The translations under genes and the position numbers were made by a program. Positions 7,452-8,005 of a stretch of 8,005 nt of DNA are shown here, piece after piece; position 1 is the stretch's first letter, and each line of letters starts with the position of its first letter. Source of the stretch: Parachlamydiaceae bacterium (GTDB taxonomy: Bacteria > Chlamydiota > Chlamydiia > Chlamydiales > Parachlamydiaceae); NCBI GenBank assembly GCA_013815395.1, contig JACDGH010000113.1, positions 1-8,005 on the forward strand. Direction: 5' to 3'. The notes beneath the pieces are model-generated. The model saw nothing but the letters and a program-made list of their open reading frames with translations, ran no database searches and was not told where the DNA came from.

Positions 7452-7550
7452 CTATTTAGTTTTTTTCTCTTTTTTCTTTTCGCGCTTTTCTTTTAAAGTT
7501 AAAGTAGGTTTTTTCTTATCAGTTTTTTGTGAATCGAGTCCTTTAGCCAT
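7452..7550 (-). CDS. Small lysine-rich protein, 32 residues
   Basis: ATG at 7550-7548 to TAG at 7454-7452 encodes 32 residues, beginning MAKGLDSQKTDKKKP and continuing TLTLKEKREKKKEKKTK. About half the residues are Lys or Arg, and there is no hydrophobic segment. GGAG at 7559-7556, five bases before the ATG, is a clear ribosome binding site and is the main reason to accept such a short frame. From memory, short MAKG...KTLKEKR-type proteins occur as conserved hypotheticals in other bacteria, which would support it; I could not verify this. The charge suggests binding to RNA, DNA or the ribosome, but no function is known to me. It is transcribed divergently from the symporter gene, in the same direction as uup, but is separated from uup by 365 bp and the inverted repeat. 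Confidence 0.7.
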   Translation of the reverse strand: MAKGLDSQKTDKKKPTLTLKEKREKKKEKKTK

Positions 7551-7761
7551 ATAATCTCCAATTTGTTTTAAAGTTCTAGGGTTGATTTTTTTTTCACGAC
7601 CTAAGGTCCGGCCGAATCATTCGTCCCTATTTTACTATCTTAACACGTGGGGACTTTTGATCACAGCCATTTTGGTTAGTTACAGTGAATTATCTTGCAT
7701 TTATTCGTTTTGGTAGGGATGATTATCTTAATATTTTTTCAACATTTAAGAGCAAAATCTG
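7551..7761. other. Divergent intergenic region between the small CDS and the symporter
   Basis: These 211 bases must hold the start signals of both flanking genes. I see no convincing -35/-10 pair with correct spacing for either direction. The only structured part is the dyad cluster at 7598-7623. The rest is AT-rich with T-runs (for example 7586-7594 and 7734-7739). Confidence 0.5.
7598..7623. promoter_or_regulatory. Cluster of short DNA dyads, possible operator
   Basis: GACCTaAGGTC (7598-7608) and CGAATcATTCG (7613-7623) are both 5-1-5 odd palindromes, joined by the palindrome CGGCCG (7609-7614). The single-base centres rule out RNA hairpins of these units, so any role would be protein binding to DNA. 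It lies 48 bp upstream of the small CDS and about 140 bp upstream of the symporter. No known regulator site is recognised. Confidence 0.3.
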
Positions 7762-8005
7762 ATGACAATTAAAAAGAAAAAATCGCCGTGGACGGTTTTG
7801 TTAGCAATTCTTTTAGGGGTTATTTGTGGGACGTTAACGGGCTCCACGGCAGGGTTTTTTGGGGTCACATTTTATTCATTTTACGACCTTGTGGGAAAAC
7901 TATTCATTAATTCTTTGACATTGATTGTAGTTCCCCTGGTTGCCTCTTCAATAATTCTTGGATTAGCGCGCATTGGTGGGGAAAAAGATTTTGGACGCCT
8001 GGGAC
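7762..8005 (+). CDS. Dicarboxylate/amino-acid:cation symporter (DAACS family), 3'-partial
   Basis: ATG at 7762 opens a frame that runs past the right edge; 81 codons are visible out of roughly 400-440 usual for the family. After a short basic start (MTIKKKKSPW) comes a first membrane segment (about 11-30, VLLAILLGVICGTLTG). A second follows with the family pattern LVGKLFINSLTLIVVPLVAS (about 44-63), then SIILGLARIGGEKDFGRLG. The K.FI..L..IVVPLV.SSI..GLA...D...LG.LG pattern is typical of the sodium/proton-coupled glutamate-aspartate carriers (GltP/GltT type). These inner-membrane proteins import acidic amino acids or C4-dicarboxylates, a sensible nutrient route for an intracellular bacterium. 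The substrate cannot be told because the binding-site helices lie outside the window. A weak AAGAG Shine-Dalgarno lies about nine bases before the ATG. Confidence 0.9.
   Translation, partial: MTIKKKKSPWTVLLAILLGVICGTLTGSTAGFFGVTFYSFYDLVGKLFINSLTLIVVPLVASSIILGLARIGGEKDFGRLG

Overview
The window looks like a chromosomal segment from an amoeba-associated chlamydia (Parachlamydiaceae-like: Parachlamydia, Protochlamydia or Neochlamydia). This rests on protein style rather than a marker gene: AT-rich DNA, a large tandem-repeat protein beside a cysteine-rich eukaryote-type leucine-rich-repeat (LRR) protein, a compact RNB-type ribonuclease, and an Uup-type ABC-F protein. The assignment is an inference; there is no rRNA or tRNA gene to anchor it.

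Layout. (1) 3-2621, plus strand: the 3' part of a large repeat protein that is open at the left window edge. At least eight 29-residue units (87 bp period) are followed by a long, probably helical region and a distinct C-terminal domain. No function is recognised; a host-directed role is a guess. (2) 7086-2597, minus strand: a likely three-gene operon in the order uup (ABC-F ATPase), RNB-family ribonuclease, LRR protein. The gaps are 49 and 8 bp, and the Shine-Dalgarno of the LRR gene overlaps the stop codon of the ribonuclease. The last gene converges on gene 1, and their coding ends overlap by 25 bp. (3) 7087-7451: a noncoding stretch holding a large imperfect inverted repeat (about 7141-7407) that resembles a palindromic intergenic element. 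(4) 7452-7550, minus strand: a 32-residue lysine-rich protein with a good ribosome binding site. (5) 7551-7761: a divergent intergenic region with a cluster of short dyads. (6) 7762-8005, plus strand: the first 81 codons of a dicarboxylate/amino-acid:cation symporter, cut by the right edge.

The most notable point is that the ribonuclease reading frame is broken by an apparent one-base loss inside its metal-binding aspartate motif. The sequence after the break is fully conserved and open for 421 codons, so this is either a very recent mutation or a sequence error. The same motif has Gln where E. coli RNase II has its fourth Asp.

No CRISPR array, transposase, integrase, tRNA or rRNA gene was seen. 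I found no convincing new multi-gene system. The ABC-F protein and RNase suit translation and RNA housekeeping, while the LRR and repeat proteins are accessory, lineage-type genes.
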